Origin: JAXMHN01 sp964578605
GTDB lineage: Bacteria > Verrucomicrobiota > Verrucomicrobiia > Limisphaerales > SIBE01
Reading direction: 5' to 3'
DNA: 64,000 bases
NCBI GenBank assembly: GCA_964578605.1
Contig: CAZODO010000014.1
Coordinates: forward strand, 13,898 to 77,897
Position 1 is the first letter of the stretch. Every line of letters starts with the position of its first letter. The notes beneath the pieces are model-generated. The model ran no database searches. It worked only from the letters and a program-made list of their open reading frames with translations, and was not told the DNA's origin. The translations under genes and the position numbers were made by a program. This document shows, piece by piece, positions 41,526 to 51,336 of the stretch.

Positions 41526-44500
41526 ATGAATTGGCCCGTTTGGGCAGGCACTCTTGGGATGTTGTGTCTGGGCGTGAAGGACGCGCGGAGTGCCGCCAGC
41601 CCTGTTGGGTCGCAGCAATTGGGGTTTCGGCTGGCGTCGGTTCAGCCGCTGGGCACAGGCAAGCCCGGTTTCACACTCCTTTCGCCTCAGGAAACGGGTG
41701 TTTGGTTTACCAACCTCCTCCAAGGCGACGCGTTCCTGACGAACGCCGTGGCCCATAACGGGTCGGGTCTGACGCTCGGCGACGTCAATGGCGACGGGTG
41801 GACGGACGTTTACTTGTGCGGATTGCAGAGTTCCAACCGGCTATTCTATAACCTCGGGAACTGGCGTTTCGGGGAGGCCGAACTGGGCGAAGCGGCCTGT
41901 GCGGGCCAGTTCTCGACCGGAGCGGCACTTGTGGATGTGGACGGGGACGTCGATCTCGATCTGCTGGTCAACGGCATCGCTGCCGGGACAAGGCTCTTCC
42001 TGAATGATGGGCAGGGGCGTTTTAAAGAGAGCCGTGACGCGGGCCTGTCACGCACGGCATCGGCGACTTCGTTGGCCTTGGCCGATATCGATGGCGATGG
42101 GGATCTAGACCTCTACTGCCCGCACTATATCGACATCATGCACCTGGCCGACCCGACCACCCGCTTCTCGGTCATGATGCGCAACGGCCGCTGGGTGGTG
42201 CTCAAGGTGAATGACGAACCAGCAACCTTGCCCAAGTGGAAAGACCGGTTCGAAGTGCTGCCGGGCGGGCGAGTGCGCGAGTTGCCGGAGGTGCATGGTT
42301 TTTACCGCAACGACGGGAAAGGCCGGTTTGCGGCCATCGAATACGAAAAGGGCCTTTACAGCGATTCGGACGGCAAGCCTTTGGCCCCTGCTCGCGACTG
42401 GGGGTTGGCCGCGATGTTCCGCGACCTGAACGGGGATGGCGCTCCAGACCTCTACGTCTGCAACGATAACGCTTCGCCCGACCGGATTTGGATCAACTCA
42501 GGCCGGGGGACCTTCCGGGCGATTGGCCCGCTGGCGCTTCGGCACACCAGCCGGTCGTCTATGGGAATCGACATGGCCGACGTGAACCGGGACGGACGCG
42601 ACGACATCTTCGTTCTCGACATGATTGCCCGCGAACACCCGCGCCGAATGAGGCAATTGGTGCGAGACCATTCGCCTCCGGAAGAGTTCGAGCAGATTGC
42701 CGCCCGGCCACGGTACAATCGCAATATGCTCTTCTTGCAGCGGGCGGATGGCTCGTTCGCGGAAGTGGCGCTGATGGCCGGAGTGCCCGCCACGGGATGG
42801 TCCTGGTGCCCCGTCTTTTTGGATGTGGACCTGGATGGCTACGAGGATTTGCTCGTCAGCAACGGGTTCAGCTTCGACGTGATGGATCAGGATAGCACCG
42901 ACCAAATCCGAACGCTCCGCATGCCGCGCGATCAACTCCAGCGCTCCCGCCAGAAACATCCCTCGTGGTTCACGCCCAACGCCGCCTTTCGCAACCAGGG
43001 GGATGGGAGATTCGAACCTGCGGCGCAGGAATGGAGATTTGACCTGGTCGGAGTCTCAAACGGCATGGCCCTGGGCGACCTGGATAACGACGGCGATCTG
43101 GACATCGTACTGAACAATTTGAATGCCGTCGCGAGTCTGTTGCGCAATGATAGCAGCGCGCCTCGCGTCGCGGTGCGTCTCAAAGGCATCGGCGGCAACA
43201 CGCAGGGCATCGGCGCCCGGCTGACTTTGGTCAGCGATCATTTGACGCAGTCCCAGGAAATGATCGCAGGCGGCCGTTACATGTCGAGCGACCAGGTGAT
43301 GCGAGTCTTCGCTCTGCCGGACGCCTCCTCCCGTCCGGCAAGGCTCGAAGTGCGCTGGCGCAACGGGGACCAAAGCGTCATCACAAACGTGCAGCCGAAC
43401 CACCTTTACGAGATTGATCAAAGGCAGGCGTCGAAGGCGGTTCCTGCCACGAATTCTCCCCGCGAGACGCCGTTCTTCGAGGACGCGTCCGCGCTGCTCG
43501 GGCACACGCATAAAGAAGAACCGTTCGACGACTGGTCAAGGCAACCGCTCTTGCCCCACCGGCTCAGCCGGTTCGGTCCTGGCCTGGCCTGGTGCGACCT
43601 GAATGGGGATGGCTGGGAAGACCTGGTCATAACGAGCGGGCAAGGAGGGCGGTTGACGGCGCTGATCAATAAAAAGGGAACCCGGTTCGAATCCTTGACG
43701 AATGCCCCGTCCATCCCCGCCGGTCAGGGCGCCGTGCCGGAATTCTGGCCGATCGGCGGTTTAAATCCGGGTCCGGTGGCGCTCGCGGATGTGGATCGGG
43801 ATGGGGATCTGGACGTTTTCGTTGGCGGGCGGTTCACCGCCGGACAGTATCCGACACCGGTTCCATCGGCTCTGCTCATCAACAACGATGGCACCCTTGC
43901 ACCGAGCCCTCACTGGGTCGGCGCCGCCCAGTCCATCGGACTCGTTTGCGGGGCCACCTTTGCAGATCTGGACGACGATGGCTGGCCTGATCTCGCGCTC
44001 GCCGTCGATTGGGGGCCGGTGCGCGTTCTTCGCAATGAACGAGGCCGGTTCACCGACGTCACGAAGGCATGGGGATTTGCCGAAATGACCGGGCGTTGGA
44101 CGAGCGTTGTGGCGGGCGATTTCGACGGCAACGGCGCGCTCGATCTGGCGGCGGGTAACTGGGGCCGGAACACGGCCCATGAGTTCTACTCTCCCGGCCC
44201 TTGGCGCCTCTTTTACGGCGACTGGAATCGTGACGGTGTGGTGGACATCATCGAGGCGGCTCAGAGTGGGACGGATTGGCTGCCGATGCGGGACAGACGA
44301 GCCCTGGCGCTGGCCTTCCCGGATTTGCCAAGCCGGTTCGCCACTCACCAGGCCTTTGGCATGGCTACGGTGAAGCAGATCCTCGGCGAAGCGTTCAAAC
44401 AGACCGCCTGGGTCGAAGCCACACGACTGGAGTCGGCGATTTTCGTCAACCGCGGGTCACGGTTCGAATTCAAGCCTTTGCCTGGCGAAGCGCAGCGGAC

Positions 44501-45068
44501 ACCGGTCTTTGGGATCAACGTCGCCGACTTCGACGGTGACGGGATCGAGGACCTGTTCGTGGCGCAGAACTTTTTCGGAACGGCCTCGGAACATTCGCGC
44601 GAGGATGCAGGGATTGGCCTCTGGATGCGGGGGGACGGAAAGGGCGGGATGAAGCCGCTCGAGGGGACTGTGGCCGGTGTGACTGTCTGGGGCGAACAAC
44701 GAGGAACCGCCGTCGCGGACTTCAATCACGATGGCCGGGTGGATCTGGCTGTGTCGCAGAACAACAGTGCGACCAAGCTCTTCGTTAACCGGGGCGGAAA
44801 ACAGGGCTTGCGGGTCACTTTGGCGGGCCCAGTTGGGAACCCGAATGCCGTCGGGGCGCATCTCAGGCTGGTCTATTCGGGCGAGCGAATGGGGCCGGTC
44901 AGAGCCATTCAAGCCGGTTCCGGGTACCGGTCGCAAGACGCGGCAGGGCAAGTGCTGGGTCTTGCGGAACCGCCCAAGGCGCTTTGGATACGCTGGCCTG
45001 GAGGGAAAGAAGAACGTATGCCTATTGCCGCGGAGACGACTGAACTTCACCTTGCTTTCGCCCCATGA
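41526..45068 (+). CDS. Large secreted FG-GAP/VCBS and UnbV (CRTAC1-like) repeat protein
   Basis: About 1180 residues. At least 14 calcium-binding FG-GAP loops are seen, for example DVNGDGWTDVY, DLDNDGDLDIV, DVDRDGDLDVF, DFDGDGIEDLF and DFNHDGRVDLA. They should form two or more beta-propellers. Two UnbV/ASPIC domains occur, one mid-protein (GIGARLTLVSDH, LEVRWRNGDQSVI) and one at the C terminus (VGAHLRLVYSG, LWIRWPGGKEE). Such proteins are common in Verrucomicrobia and Planctomycetes; they are thought to bind glycans at the cell surface. ATG 41526 is preferred over TTG 41514. The stop overlaps the next gene by 4 bases. Confidence 0.9.
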   Translation: MNWPVWAGTLGMLCLGVKDARSAASPVGSQQLGFRLASVQPLGTGKPGFTLLSPQETGVWFTNLLQGDAFLTNAVAHNGSGLTLGDVNGDGWTDVYLCGLQSSNRLFYNLGNWRFGEAELGEAACAGQFSTGAALVDVDGDVDLDLLVNGIAAGTRLFLNDGQGRFKESRDAGLSRTASATSLALADIDGDGDLDLYCPHYIDIMHLADPTTRFSVMMRNGRWVVLKVNDEPATLPKWKDRFEVLPGGRVRELPEVHGFYRNDGKGRFAAIEYEKGLYSDSDGKPLAPARDWGLAAMFRDLNGDGAPDLYVCNDNASPDRIWINSGRGTFRAIGPLALRHTSRSSMGIDMADVNRDGRDDIFVLDMIAREHPRRMRQLVRDHSPPEEFEQIAARPRYNRNMLFLQRADGSFAEVALMAGVPATGWSWCPVFLDVDLDGYEDLLVSNGFSFDVMDQDSTDQIRTLRMPRDQLQRSRQKHPSWFTPNAAFRNQGDGRFEPAAQEWRFDLVGVSNGMALGDLDNDGDLDIVLNNLNAVASLLRNDSSAPRVAVRLKGIGGNTQGIGARLTLVSDHLTQSQEMIAGGRYMSSDQVMRVFALPDASSRPARLEVRWRNGDQSVITNVQPNHLYEIDQRQASKAVPATNSPRETPFFEDASALLGHTHKEEPFDDWSRQPLLPHRLSRFGPGLAWCDLNGDGWEDLVITSGQGGRLTALINKKGTRFESLTNAPSIPAGQGAVPEFWPIGGLNPGPVALADVDRDGDLDVFVGGRFTAGQYPTPVPSALLINNDGTLAPSPHWVGAAQSIGLVCGATFADLDDDGWPDLALAVDWGPVRVLRNERGRFTDVTKAWGFAEMTGRWTSVVAGDFDGNGALDLAAGNWGRNTAHEFYSPGPWRLFYGDWNRDGVVDIIEAAQSGTDWLPMRDRRALALAFPDLPSRFATHQAFGMATVKQILGEAFKQTAWVEATRLESAIFVNRGSRFEFKPLPGEAQRTPVFGINVADFDGDGIEDLFVAQNFFGTASEHSREDAGIGLWMRGDGKGGMKPLEGTVAGVTVWGEQRGTAVADFNHDGRVDLAVSQNNSATKLFVNRGGKQGLRVTLAGPVGNPNAVGAHLRLVYSGERMGPVRAIQAGSGYRSQDAAGQVLGLAEPPKALWIRWPGGKEERMPIAAETTELHLAFAP

Positions 45069-45826
45069 ACTTCTTTGCCATGCTCGCGGGAAGCGCCCTG
45101 ATATCGCTGGCCCTGTTTGAGGCTGGCTGCAGTCGCCAACCACCCGCGGTGCAACTGACGCCTCTCACAAACATGGTGCCGATCAAAGCCGGGAGTTTCC
45201 GTCGGGGGAACCACACGGTGACTTTGACTCGGGACTTCTGGCTGGGCCGACACGAGGTCACCCAAGCGGAGTACCTGGCTGTCGCAGGCTCCAATCCGAG
45301 CCGGTTTACCAATGATCTCGCACGCCCGGTCGAAAGGGTGCGTTTCACGGAAGCCTCTGCATTCTGCGCGGCGCTCACCGAGCGCGAGCGCCAGGCAAGG
45401 CGACTGCCGCCGAATTTCGAGTACCGCCTGCCCACGGAAGCAGAATGGGAATACGCCTGCCGAGCGGGCACGACGAATTGGTACAGCTTCGGCGACGACA
45501 TTGCCGTCGCGGACCAGTACGCCTGGACCCTGGAAAACAGCGACGGGACAAGCCATCCCGCCGGTCAGAAACGCCCCAACCCGTGGGGCCTCCAGGACAT
45601 GCACGGGAACGTCTGGGAGTGGTGTTCGGACTGGTTCGTTCCGTTTCCTTCTGCGGATGCGAGCGACCCGGTCGGCCCTCCGAATGGGAAGTTCAAAGTC
45701 TTCCGCGGCGGCGGCTGGAATAATCCGATCGAAATGGCACGCGCGGCCAACCGTTTCATGATGGTCCCCACGAATGGAATTCACTTCGTCGGCTTCCGCC
45801 TCGCCTTGGGGCAAAGAGCGCCCTAG
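45065..45826 (+). CDS. Formylglycine-generating-enzyme-like (SUMF1) lipoprotein
   Basis: A 253-residue protein with a lipoprotein signal (MNFFAMLAGSALISLALFEA then GC). The FGE-sulfatase fold is shown by DFWLGRHEVTQAEYL, YRLPTEAEWEYACRAGTTN, GLQDMHGNVWEWCSDWF and FRGGGWNN. The export signal and small size suggest a binding or structural role rather than cysteine oxidation in the cytosol. The ATGA overlap with the FG-GAP protein shows that they are expressed together. The sulfatase at 56.7 kb is a possible client of a true FGE elsewhere. Confidence 0.87.
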   Translation: MNFFAMLAGSALISLALFEAGCSRQPPAVQLTPLTNMVPIKAGSFRRGNHTVTLTRDFWLGRHEVTQAEYLAVAGSNPSRFTNDLARPVERVRFTEASAFCAALTERERQARRLPPNFEYRLPTEAEWEYACRAGTTNWYSFGDDIAVADQYAWTLENSDGTSHPAGQKRPNPWGLQDMHGNVWEWCSDWFVPFPSADASDPVGPPNGKFKVFRGGGWNNPIEMARAANRFMMVPTNGIHFVGFRLALGQRAP

Positions 45827-45891
45827 GCGCCGCCGCCTCCATAAATATTGGATTGATCGTGGGAAGGGGTCGGGTTCATTTTCGAAGGGCT

Positions 45892-46758
45892 ATGCTTCTT
45901 GTCCGAACGGTCGGAGCCATGCGGGTACTATCGAAACGTTGGCGTCTGTTGGGCGCGCGCATCGGCTTCGTGCCAACCATGGGGGCGCTGCATGCGGGGC
46001 ACGTCAGCTTGATCCGGCACGCAAGGCGCCTCGTCGGCAATAAGGGAAGGGTCGTAGTCAGTATCTACGTGAACCCGGTCCAGTTCGGGCCCAACGAAGA
46101 TTTCAAGCGGTATCCGCGCGATCTCGAGGGGGATTCTCGCCAATGCCGGGCCGCGGGGGTGGACGCCATCTTTGCGCCGTCGGATGCGCAGATGTATCCC
46201 GCAAGGTCCGGAGGATCATTCAGCACCTGCGTCGTGGAGGAGAAGCTCTCAACGGTCATGGAAGGCGGCTCGCGCCCGACCCATTTTCGCGGCGTTACGA
46301 CAGTCGTCGCGAAGCTTTTCAACATTGTCGAACCAGACGTGGCCGTGTTTGGGGCCAAGGATTATCAGCAGGCGGCTGTTGTGAAACGCATGGCTCACGA
46401 CCTGAACTTCCGCGTGAAGATCGCGGTGGCGCCGACGCTCCGCGAACCTGACGGCTTGGCGATGAGTTCGAGGAACCGCTATTTGGCCCCGGAAGAACGT
46501 TCCCAGGCCCTTGCCCTATGGCAGGCCCTTCAGCTGGCTCGCCGACGTGTTCGTTCTTCGCGGACCGGTCTAAGAGCAGACGCCCTGCAAACCGAACTCG
46601 CGGCCTTTATCAGCGGCCACCCGTCGGCTCGGGTAGATTACATCATTGTATTTGACCCGCGGACGCTGGAACCTGTCCAGGTTGCCCAGCGCGGCACGCA
46701 CCTCGCCCTTGCTGTGTGGATCGGAAAGACACGCCTGATAGACAATGCGAGGCTGTGA
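45892..46758 (+). CDS. panC: Pantothenate synthetase
   Basis: About 288 residues. GFVPTMGALHAGHVSLIRHA carries the nucleotide-binding HxGH motif; VVSIYVNPVQFGPNEDFKRY and VFGAKDYQQAAVVKRM are substrate-binding blocks, and the KMSKS-equivalent is in LAMSSRNRYL. It joins pantoate and beta-alanine using ATP. The longest frame uses a TTG at 45853; the ATG at 45892 (MLLVRTVGAMR) is a better start. It lies immediately before nadB. Confidence 0.95.
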   Translation: MLLVRTVGAMRVLSKRWRLLGARIGFVPTMGALHAGHVSLIRHARRLVGNKGRVVVSIYVNPVQFGPNEDFKRYPRDLEGDSRQCRAAGVDAIFAPSDAQMYPARSGGSFSTCVVEEKLSTVMEGGSRPTHFRGVTTVVAKLFNIVEPDVAVFGAKDYQQAAVVKRMAHDLNFRVKIAVAPTLREPDGLAMSSRNRYLAPEERSQALALWQALQLARRRVRSSRTGLRADALQTELAAFISGHPSARVDYIIVFDPRTLEPVQVAQRGTHLALAVWIGKTRLIDNARL

Positions 46759-46785
46759 AGCCAGGGCTGCAAACTCGGAAGCTTT

Positions 46786-48399
46786 ATGTCCAGTAGCGCT
46801 AAACAGTTCGATTTCATCGTGATCGGCAGCGGTGTGGCCGGTCTCACCTTTGCGCTCCAAACCGCTTCGCGTGGGCGCGTCGCCATTATCACCAAGAAAG
46901 ACCGGGCCGAATCGAACACGAACTACGCCCAAGGTGGCATCGCATCGGTGACGTCGAAGGAAGACACCTTCCAGATGCACGTCCTGGACACGCTTACCGC
47001 CGGCGCCGGTCTGTGCAAGGAAGAGGTGGTGCGCACCATTGTGGAACAAGGGCCCGAGCGCATCGCCGAATTGATCGACCTGGGGATGAAGTTTACGGAG
47101 CGTGAAGTGCCAGCGCCGGCAGGAGGCCGCGAGTTGGATCTCGGCCGAGAAGGGGGGCACTCGAAACGTCGTATCCTCCACGCGCAAGACATTACCGGCC
47201 GGGAAGTGGAGCGGGCGCTATTGAACGCTATTGCGGAGCAGCCGAGCATCGAGGTGTTCGAGAACCACAACGCGATCGATCTGATCACGACCCAGAAACT
47301 CGGCCGTTCCGGGGTGAACCGCTGCGTGGGCGTGTACGTGCTCGACAAGCTCCGCCAGCAGGTTGAGACCTTTTCCGCGCCTTGTGTCATCCTTGCCACG
47401 GGCGGCTGTGGGAAGGTTTACCTCTATACGACAAACCCGGATATTGCGGCCGGGGACGGTGTTGCCATGGCCTATCGGGCCGGCGCCGCGGTTGCGAACA
47501 TGGAATTTATCCAGTTTCACCCCACGTGCTTGTATCATCCCCGCGCGAAATCCTTCCTGATCAGTGAAGCGGTCAGGGGCGAAGGCGCCATCCTCAAGAC
47601 GGTCGAGGGCCACGAGTTCATGGATGCGTATCACCCGTTGAAATCACTGGCGCCTCGAGACGTGGTGGCGCGAGCGATCGACAGCGAAATGAAACGCAGC
47701 GGTGCGGATCATGTGGCCCTGGACATCACGCACAAGCCGGCCCGGTTCATCATTGATCGCTTTCCGAATATTTATGCCACCTGCCTGGGGTACGGCATCG
47801 ACATCACCAAGGAACCGATCCCCGTCGTCCCAGCCGCCCATTACCAATGCGGGGGCGTCCTTACCAGCGTGGACGGTCAGACCGAGATCGCCGGTCTCTA
47901 TGCCGTGGGCGAGGTGGCCTGCACCGGTCTTCACGGAGCCAACCTCCTGGCCAGCAATTCGCTCCTGGAAGCCCTGGTTTGTTCGCATCTCGCCGCTCAA
48001 CACGCCATTGCCACGAAAGCCGGGCCGCCAGAGAAGAACCTGCCGGAATGGCATTCAGGCGATGCTTCGAACCCGGACGAACTGGTGGTCGTGTCGCATA
48101 ACTGGGACGAAATCCGGCGCCTCATGTGGGATTATGTGGGGATTGTGCGCACGAATCGGCGGCTGCAGCGCGCCCGGAAGCGCATCGCCAATCTCCAGGC
48201 CGAAATCCACGAGTATTACTGGGATTTTGTGGTTACCAGCGATCTTCTTGAGCTCCGCAACATCGCCACCGTCGCCGAATTGATCGTGGAATGTGCCCTG
48301 ATTCGACCGGAAAGCCGCGGGTTGCACTACAACCTCGATTACCCGGACCAAGACGAAGCCTGGGGCCGGCGCGACACCATCCTGCGGCGGGGTTCGTGA
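46786..48399 (+). CDS. nadB: L-aspartate oxidase
   Basis: A 537-residue flavoprotein that oxidises aspartate to iminoaspartate, the first step of de novo NAD synthesis. Seen: FDFIVIGSGVAGLTFALQTA (FAD dinucleotide site), TNYAQGGIASVTS, GREGGHSKRRILHAQD, ILATGGCGKVYLYTTNPD, EFIQFHPTCLYHP and YQCGGVLTSVDGQTEIAGLY. A helical C-terminal domain follows. Length fits the family. It ends 25 bases from the convergent nuoD stop, with no clear terminator between. Confidence 0.96.
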   Translation: MSSSAKQFDFIVIGSGVAGLTFALQTASRGRVAIITKKDRAESNTNYAQGGIASVTSKEDTFQMHVLDTLTAGAGLCKEEVVRTIVEQGPERIAELIDLGMKFTEREVPAPAGGRELDLGREGGHSKRRILHAQDITGREVERALLNAIAEQPSIEVFENHNAIDLITTQKLGRSGVNRCVGVYVLDKLRQQVETFSAPCVILATGGCGKVYLYTTNPDIAAGDGVAMAYRAGAAVANMEFIQFHPTCLYHPRAKSFLISEAVRGEGAILKTVEGHEFMDAYHPLKSLAPRDVVARAIDSEMKRSGADHVALDITHKPARFIIDRFPNIYATCLGYGIDITKEPIPVVPAAHYQCGGVLTSVDGQTEIAGLYAVGEVACTGLHGANLLASNSLLEALVCSHLAAQHAIATKAGPPEKNLPEWHSGDASNPDELVVVSHNWDEIRRLMWDYVGIVRTNRRLQRARKRIANLQAEIHEYYWDFVVTSDLLELRNIATVAELIVECALIRPESRGLHYNLDYPDQDEAWGRRDTILRRGS

Positions 48400-48424
48400 G
48401 CCTGTCGCGCTTCGGCCAGGGCGC

Positions 48425-49603
48425 CTATCGGTCGACCTCGCCCAACACAATGTCGATGCTGCCGAGGATGATCACCACGTCGGCCACGGTGTGGCCCAGG
48501 CACATGTCCTCCAGGACGGTCAGGTTGATCAAGCTGGGAGGGCGCACCCGGTAGCGATACGGATTAGGCGACCCGTCGCTGACGACGTAGAAACCTAGTT
48601 CGCCTTTCGGCGACTCAATCCGCCCGTAAGCTTCCCCAACCTTCGGCCGGAAGCCGCGGATCTTGGTCTTGGGATCGAGAACCGGGCCGGGGGGGATTCC
48701 GCGAAGGGCCTGGTCGAGAATTTTGACCGACTCGCGCATCTCAAGCAGGCGCACCATGTACCGGTCGTAGACATCGCCATGTTCGCCTAACGGCACACGG
48801 AACGGAAAGCGTTCGTAAATGCCGTATCGATCCACCTTCCGAATATCGTAATTGACGCCACTGGCGCGCAACATGGGGCCGGTAATGCCCGCATTCGTGG
48901 CTAATTCGGCGGAAAGCTTGCCCACGTGCTGCGTGCGGGCCATCAGGATCTCGTTCTCCGCCAGCAACCGTTCAAACTCGTCCAGGAACACCGGAAATTC
49001 CGCCGCCAAACGCTGCGCCGCCTCAATCCAGCCGGGCGGGAGGTCGCATCGGCATCCCCCAAAACGCATGTAATTGCACATCATGCGCGCGCCGGTCAGT
49101 GCTTCAAAAAGGTCCAGGATCTTCTCCCGCTCGCGAAAGGCATACATGAGCGGGGTGCCGGAAGCGCCCATATCCTGCAGCAGAAACCCGATCAGGCAGG
49201 CGTGGTTGAGCAGGCGTGTCAGTTCGGCCGTGATCACGCGGAGGTACTCCGCTCGTTCCGGAACCTGAAACCCGGCCAGCTTTTCCACCGTCAACGCGTA
49301 CGCCCAATTGTTCGTCAGCGAACAGAAGTAATCCAGGCGGTCCGTATAAGGCATGGACGCCAGGTAAGTGGTCTTTTCGGCGATCTTTTCGTGGTTGCGA
49401 TGCAAGTAGCCGAAGACCGGTTTCAGCTTAACGACCCGCTCGCCGTCCAGGGCAACGTCCATCCGGAAAACGCCGTGGGTGGACGGATGCTGCGGCCCCA
49501 TCGAAACTTCGAACAAGCCATCCTGGCCGTCTCCCGACGACAGGACAGCCGCCGCAGGCGCGCTGCCTGGTCTCTGAACGTCTTCCTCGACGGGACGAGT
49601 CAC
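48425..49603 (-). CDS. nuoD: NADH-quinone oxidoreductase subunit D
   Basis: A 392-residue complex I core subunit that forms the quinone pocket. Seen: SMGPQHPSTHGVFRMDVALD, GYLHRNHEKIAE, LDYFCSLTNNWAYAL, GKLSAELATNAGITGPMLR and the C-terminal DIVLGEVDR. It is last in the leftward nuoABCD block and overlaps nuoC by 4 bases. nuoE and later genes do not follow; the block ends here against nadB. Confidence 0.97.
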   Translation of the reverse strand: MTRPVEEDVQRPGSAPAAAVLSSGDGQDGLFEVSMGPQHPSTHGVFRMDVALDGERVVKLKPVFGYLHRNHEKIAEKTTYLASMPYTDRLDYFCSLTNNWAYALTVEKLAGFQVPERAEYLRVITAELTRLLNHACLIGFLLQDMGASGTPLMYAFREREKILDLFEALTGARMMCNYMRFGGCRCDLPPGWIEAAQRLAAEFPVFLDEFERLLAENEILMARTQHVGKLSAELATNAGITGPMLRASGVNYDIRKVDRYGIYERFPFRVPLGEHGDVYDRYMVRLLEMRESVKILDQALRGIPPGPVLDPKTKIRGFRPKVGEAYGRIESPKGELGFYVVSDGSPNPYRYRVRPPSLINLTVLEDMCLGHTVADVVIILGSIDIVLGEVDR

Positions 49604-50235
49604 GGTTTCACCCCCTTCGGCCAGTGTTGCCTGGCGCGTTTCAGCACCTGGTCATGCGGGGTCGGTTCCCATTCGTAATCGTCCGGCTCGACATAATCCT
49701 TCCGCATCGGATGATCCTCGAACCCTTCCCACATCAAAAGGCGGCGCAGGTCGGGGTGTCCGTCGAAAACGATGCCGAACAGGTCGAAGATCTCGCGTTC
49801 CTGCAAGTCGGCGCTCCGCCAGACGGGGGTCAATGAGGGCAGATGCATGTCGCTGTCCCGGTCGGCGGTGCGCATGCGGATGACCAGGGGGCCATGTTTT
49901 TTCGCCATGGAATAAAGGTGGTAAACAGCTTCCAGGCAGGCAGGTCTCCGGCGCTCAACCGTTTGTTCCACCTCTTTCTCCACGCCGTCGACCCGCACCC
50001 GGAGGCGGACCTTTTCCTGGTAAACCAACTCCGGCCAATCGAGCCCCGTCACGTTGGACGCGTAATCGAAGCACAAATCCGGAGCGTCATGAAGGAACCG
50101 GGCCACGGCCAGCGCGTGCTCTCGGCTGAGCAGGAGCGAGCGCTGGCCCGAGGGGGCGTCATTCGGCACCAAATCAACGCGCGCGGCTGGAAGAGCGGCT
50201 TCGATCTGCGCTTTGATCTCCTCGAGCGTGCCCAT
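49600..50235 (-). CDS. nuoC: NADH-quinone oxidoreductase subunit C
   Basis: A 211-residue 30-kDa-type subunit. LDWPELVYQEKVRLRVRVDG, WRSADLQEREIFDLFGIVFD and HPDLRRLLMWEGFEDHPMRK are the family blocks. It caps the peripheral arm next to NuoB and NuoD. It shares overlapping ends with nuoB upstream and nuoD downstream. Confidence 0.96.
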   Translation of the reverse strand: MGTLEEIKAQIEAALPAARVDLVPNDAPSGQRSLLLSREHALAVARFLHDAPDLCFDYASNVTGLDWPELVYQEKVRLRVRVDGVEKEVEQTVERRRPACLEAVYHLYSMAKKHGPLVIRMRTADRDSDMHLPSLTPVWRSADLQEREIFDLFGIVFDGHPDLRRLLMWEGFEDHPMRKDYVEPDDYEWEPTPHDQVLKRARQHWPKGVKP

Positions 50236-50873
50236 TACGCAACCTCCTCGCGCACGAGCACCGGCGGTTTCCAGATGCCATCGTGCCTGGGCGGGTCCAG
50301 GTCATGGGCTCCGAACTGGGGCACAGGAAATTCGCTGGGCGCCTCTGCCACAAAATGCCGCGCGCGGCCGGGGCCGAAGAGTTTCTGTTCGTCGATGCGC
50401 TTCTGGAGGGTCATGAACGCGTGGATGAGCGCTTCCGGCCGTGGTGGGCACCCGGGAATATGGACATCCACCGGGATAAAGCGATCGATGCCTTTCAGAA
50501 CGTTATAGCCCTGTTTGAATGGGCCGCCCGAAATCGCGCAAGCGCCCATGGCGATGACGTATTTGGGCTCGGGCATCTGGTTGTAAAGGCGCACCACTTG
50601 CGGCGCCATCTTCTTCGTGACGGTCCCCGCCACAATCATCAGGTCCGCCTGGCGCGGCGAGGGCCGAAAGACCTCGGCGCCAAACCGGGCGAGATCAAAT
50701 CGGGCCATGGAAGCTGCGATCATCTCGATAGCGCAGCAGGCGAGGCCAAAGGACAGGGGCCAAACGGAGTTCTTGCGTCCCCAGTTGAACAACTCTTCCA
50801 GGGTTGTCGTGACAATCCCGTGCTTGCTGAGTTCGCTGCGGAGTTCTTCGTCCATAACTACCTGGGCGGCCAT
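50235..50873 (-). CDS. nuoB: NADH-quinone oxidoreductase subunit B
   Basis: About 212 residues. The N2 iron-sulfur ligands are visible in SFGLACCAIEMI (two adjacent Cys), AMGACAISGGPF and HIPGCPPRPEAL. N2 passes electrons to quinone. The longest frame begins at 50921 inside nuoA; the ATG at 50873 (MAAQVVMDEELR) avoids that overlap, and an ATG at 50855 is also possible. It ends on the base where nuoC begins. Confidence 0.95.
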   Translation of the reverse strand: MAAQVVMDEELRSELSKHGIVTTTLEELFNWGRKNSVWPLSFGLACCAIEMIAASMARFDLARFGAEVFRPSPRQADLMIVAGTVTKKMAPQVVRLYNQMPEPKYVIAMGACAISGGPFKQGYNVLKGIDRFIPVDVHIPGCPPRPEALIHAFMTLQKRIDEQKLFGPGRARHFVAEAPSEFPVPQFGAHDLDPPRHDGIWKPPVLVREEVA

Positions 50874-50901
50874 GGCCCGCGCACAGGCCAAGCGCGCGCC
50901 G

Positions 50902-51297
50902 TCATTTCCACGTGAGAACACCCTTGTTCCATGCCCATATCAACCCCTCCACGAGCAGGAGGAGGAAGACCATCATCGCGATAAAGGCGCCAGCGGAAAG
51001 GCTGGTGAACGCCACCGCAAAGGGCAGGAGGAAGATCGTCTCCACATCAAAGATCAGGAAGATGATCCCATACAGATAATACTCCGGCCTGAACAATCCC
51101 CAGCCTTCCCCCTTCGATTCCAGGCCGCACTCGTAGATCGCATTCTTTTCGAGGCCGGGCTTCTTGGGTGAGAAAAACCGCGCCCAGAGCCAAGCCAAAA
51201 CCAGGGGACCCACCGCAAAGAGCGCCGCCGCTACGGCGAAAAGCGCGAGGAAAAGGTAAGGGCTGTAAGTCGCTGGCATTGGAACAGGCCGGCTCAT
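50902..51297 (-). CDS. nuoA: NADH-quinone oxidoreductase subunit A
   Basis: A 131-residue membrane subunit with three membrane segments. KKPGLEKNAIYECGLESKGE is the conserved loop that contacts the quinone channel, and YYLYGIIFLIFDVETIFLLP follows. It opens the nuoABCD block. A small conserved gene lies 40 bases upstream in the same direction. Confidence 0.95.
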   Translation of the reverse strand: MSRPVPMPATYSPYLFLALFAVAAALFAVGPLVLAWLWARFFSPKKPGLEKNAIYECGLESKGEGWGLFRPEYYLYGIIFLIFDVETIFLLPFAVAFTSLSAGAFIAMMVFLLLLVEGLIWAWNKGVLTWK

Positions 51298-51336
51298 TCC
51301 CGGCTTTCAGGTGCGGACGGGCTTGCACCGGCGCGA

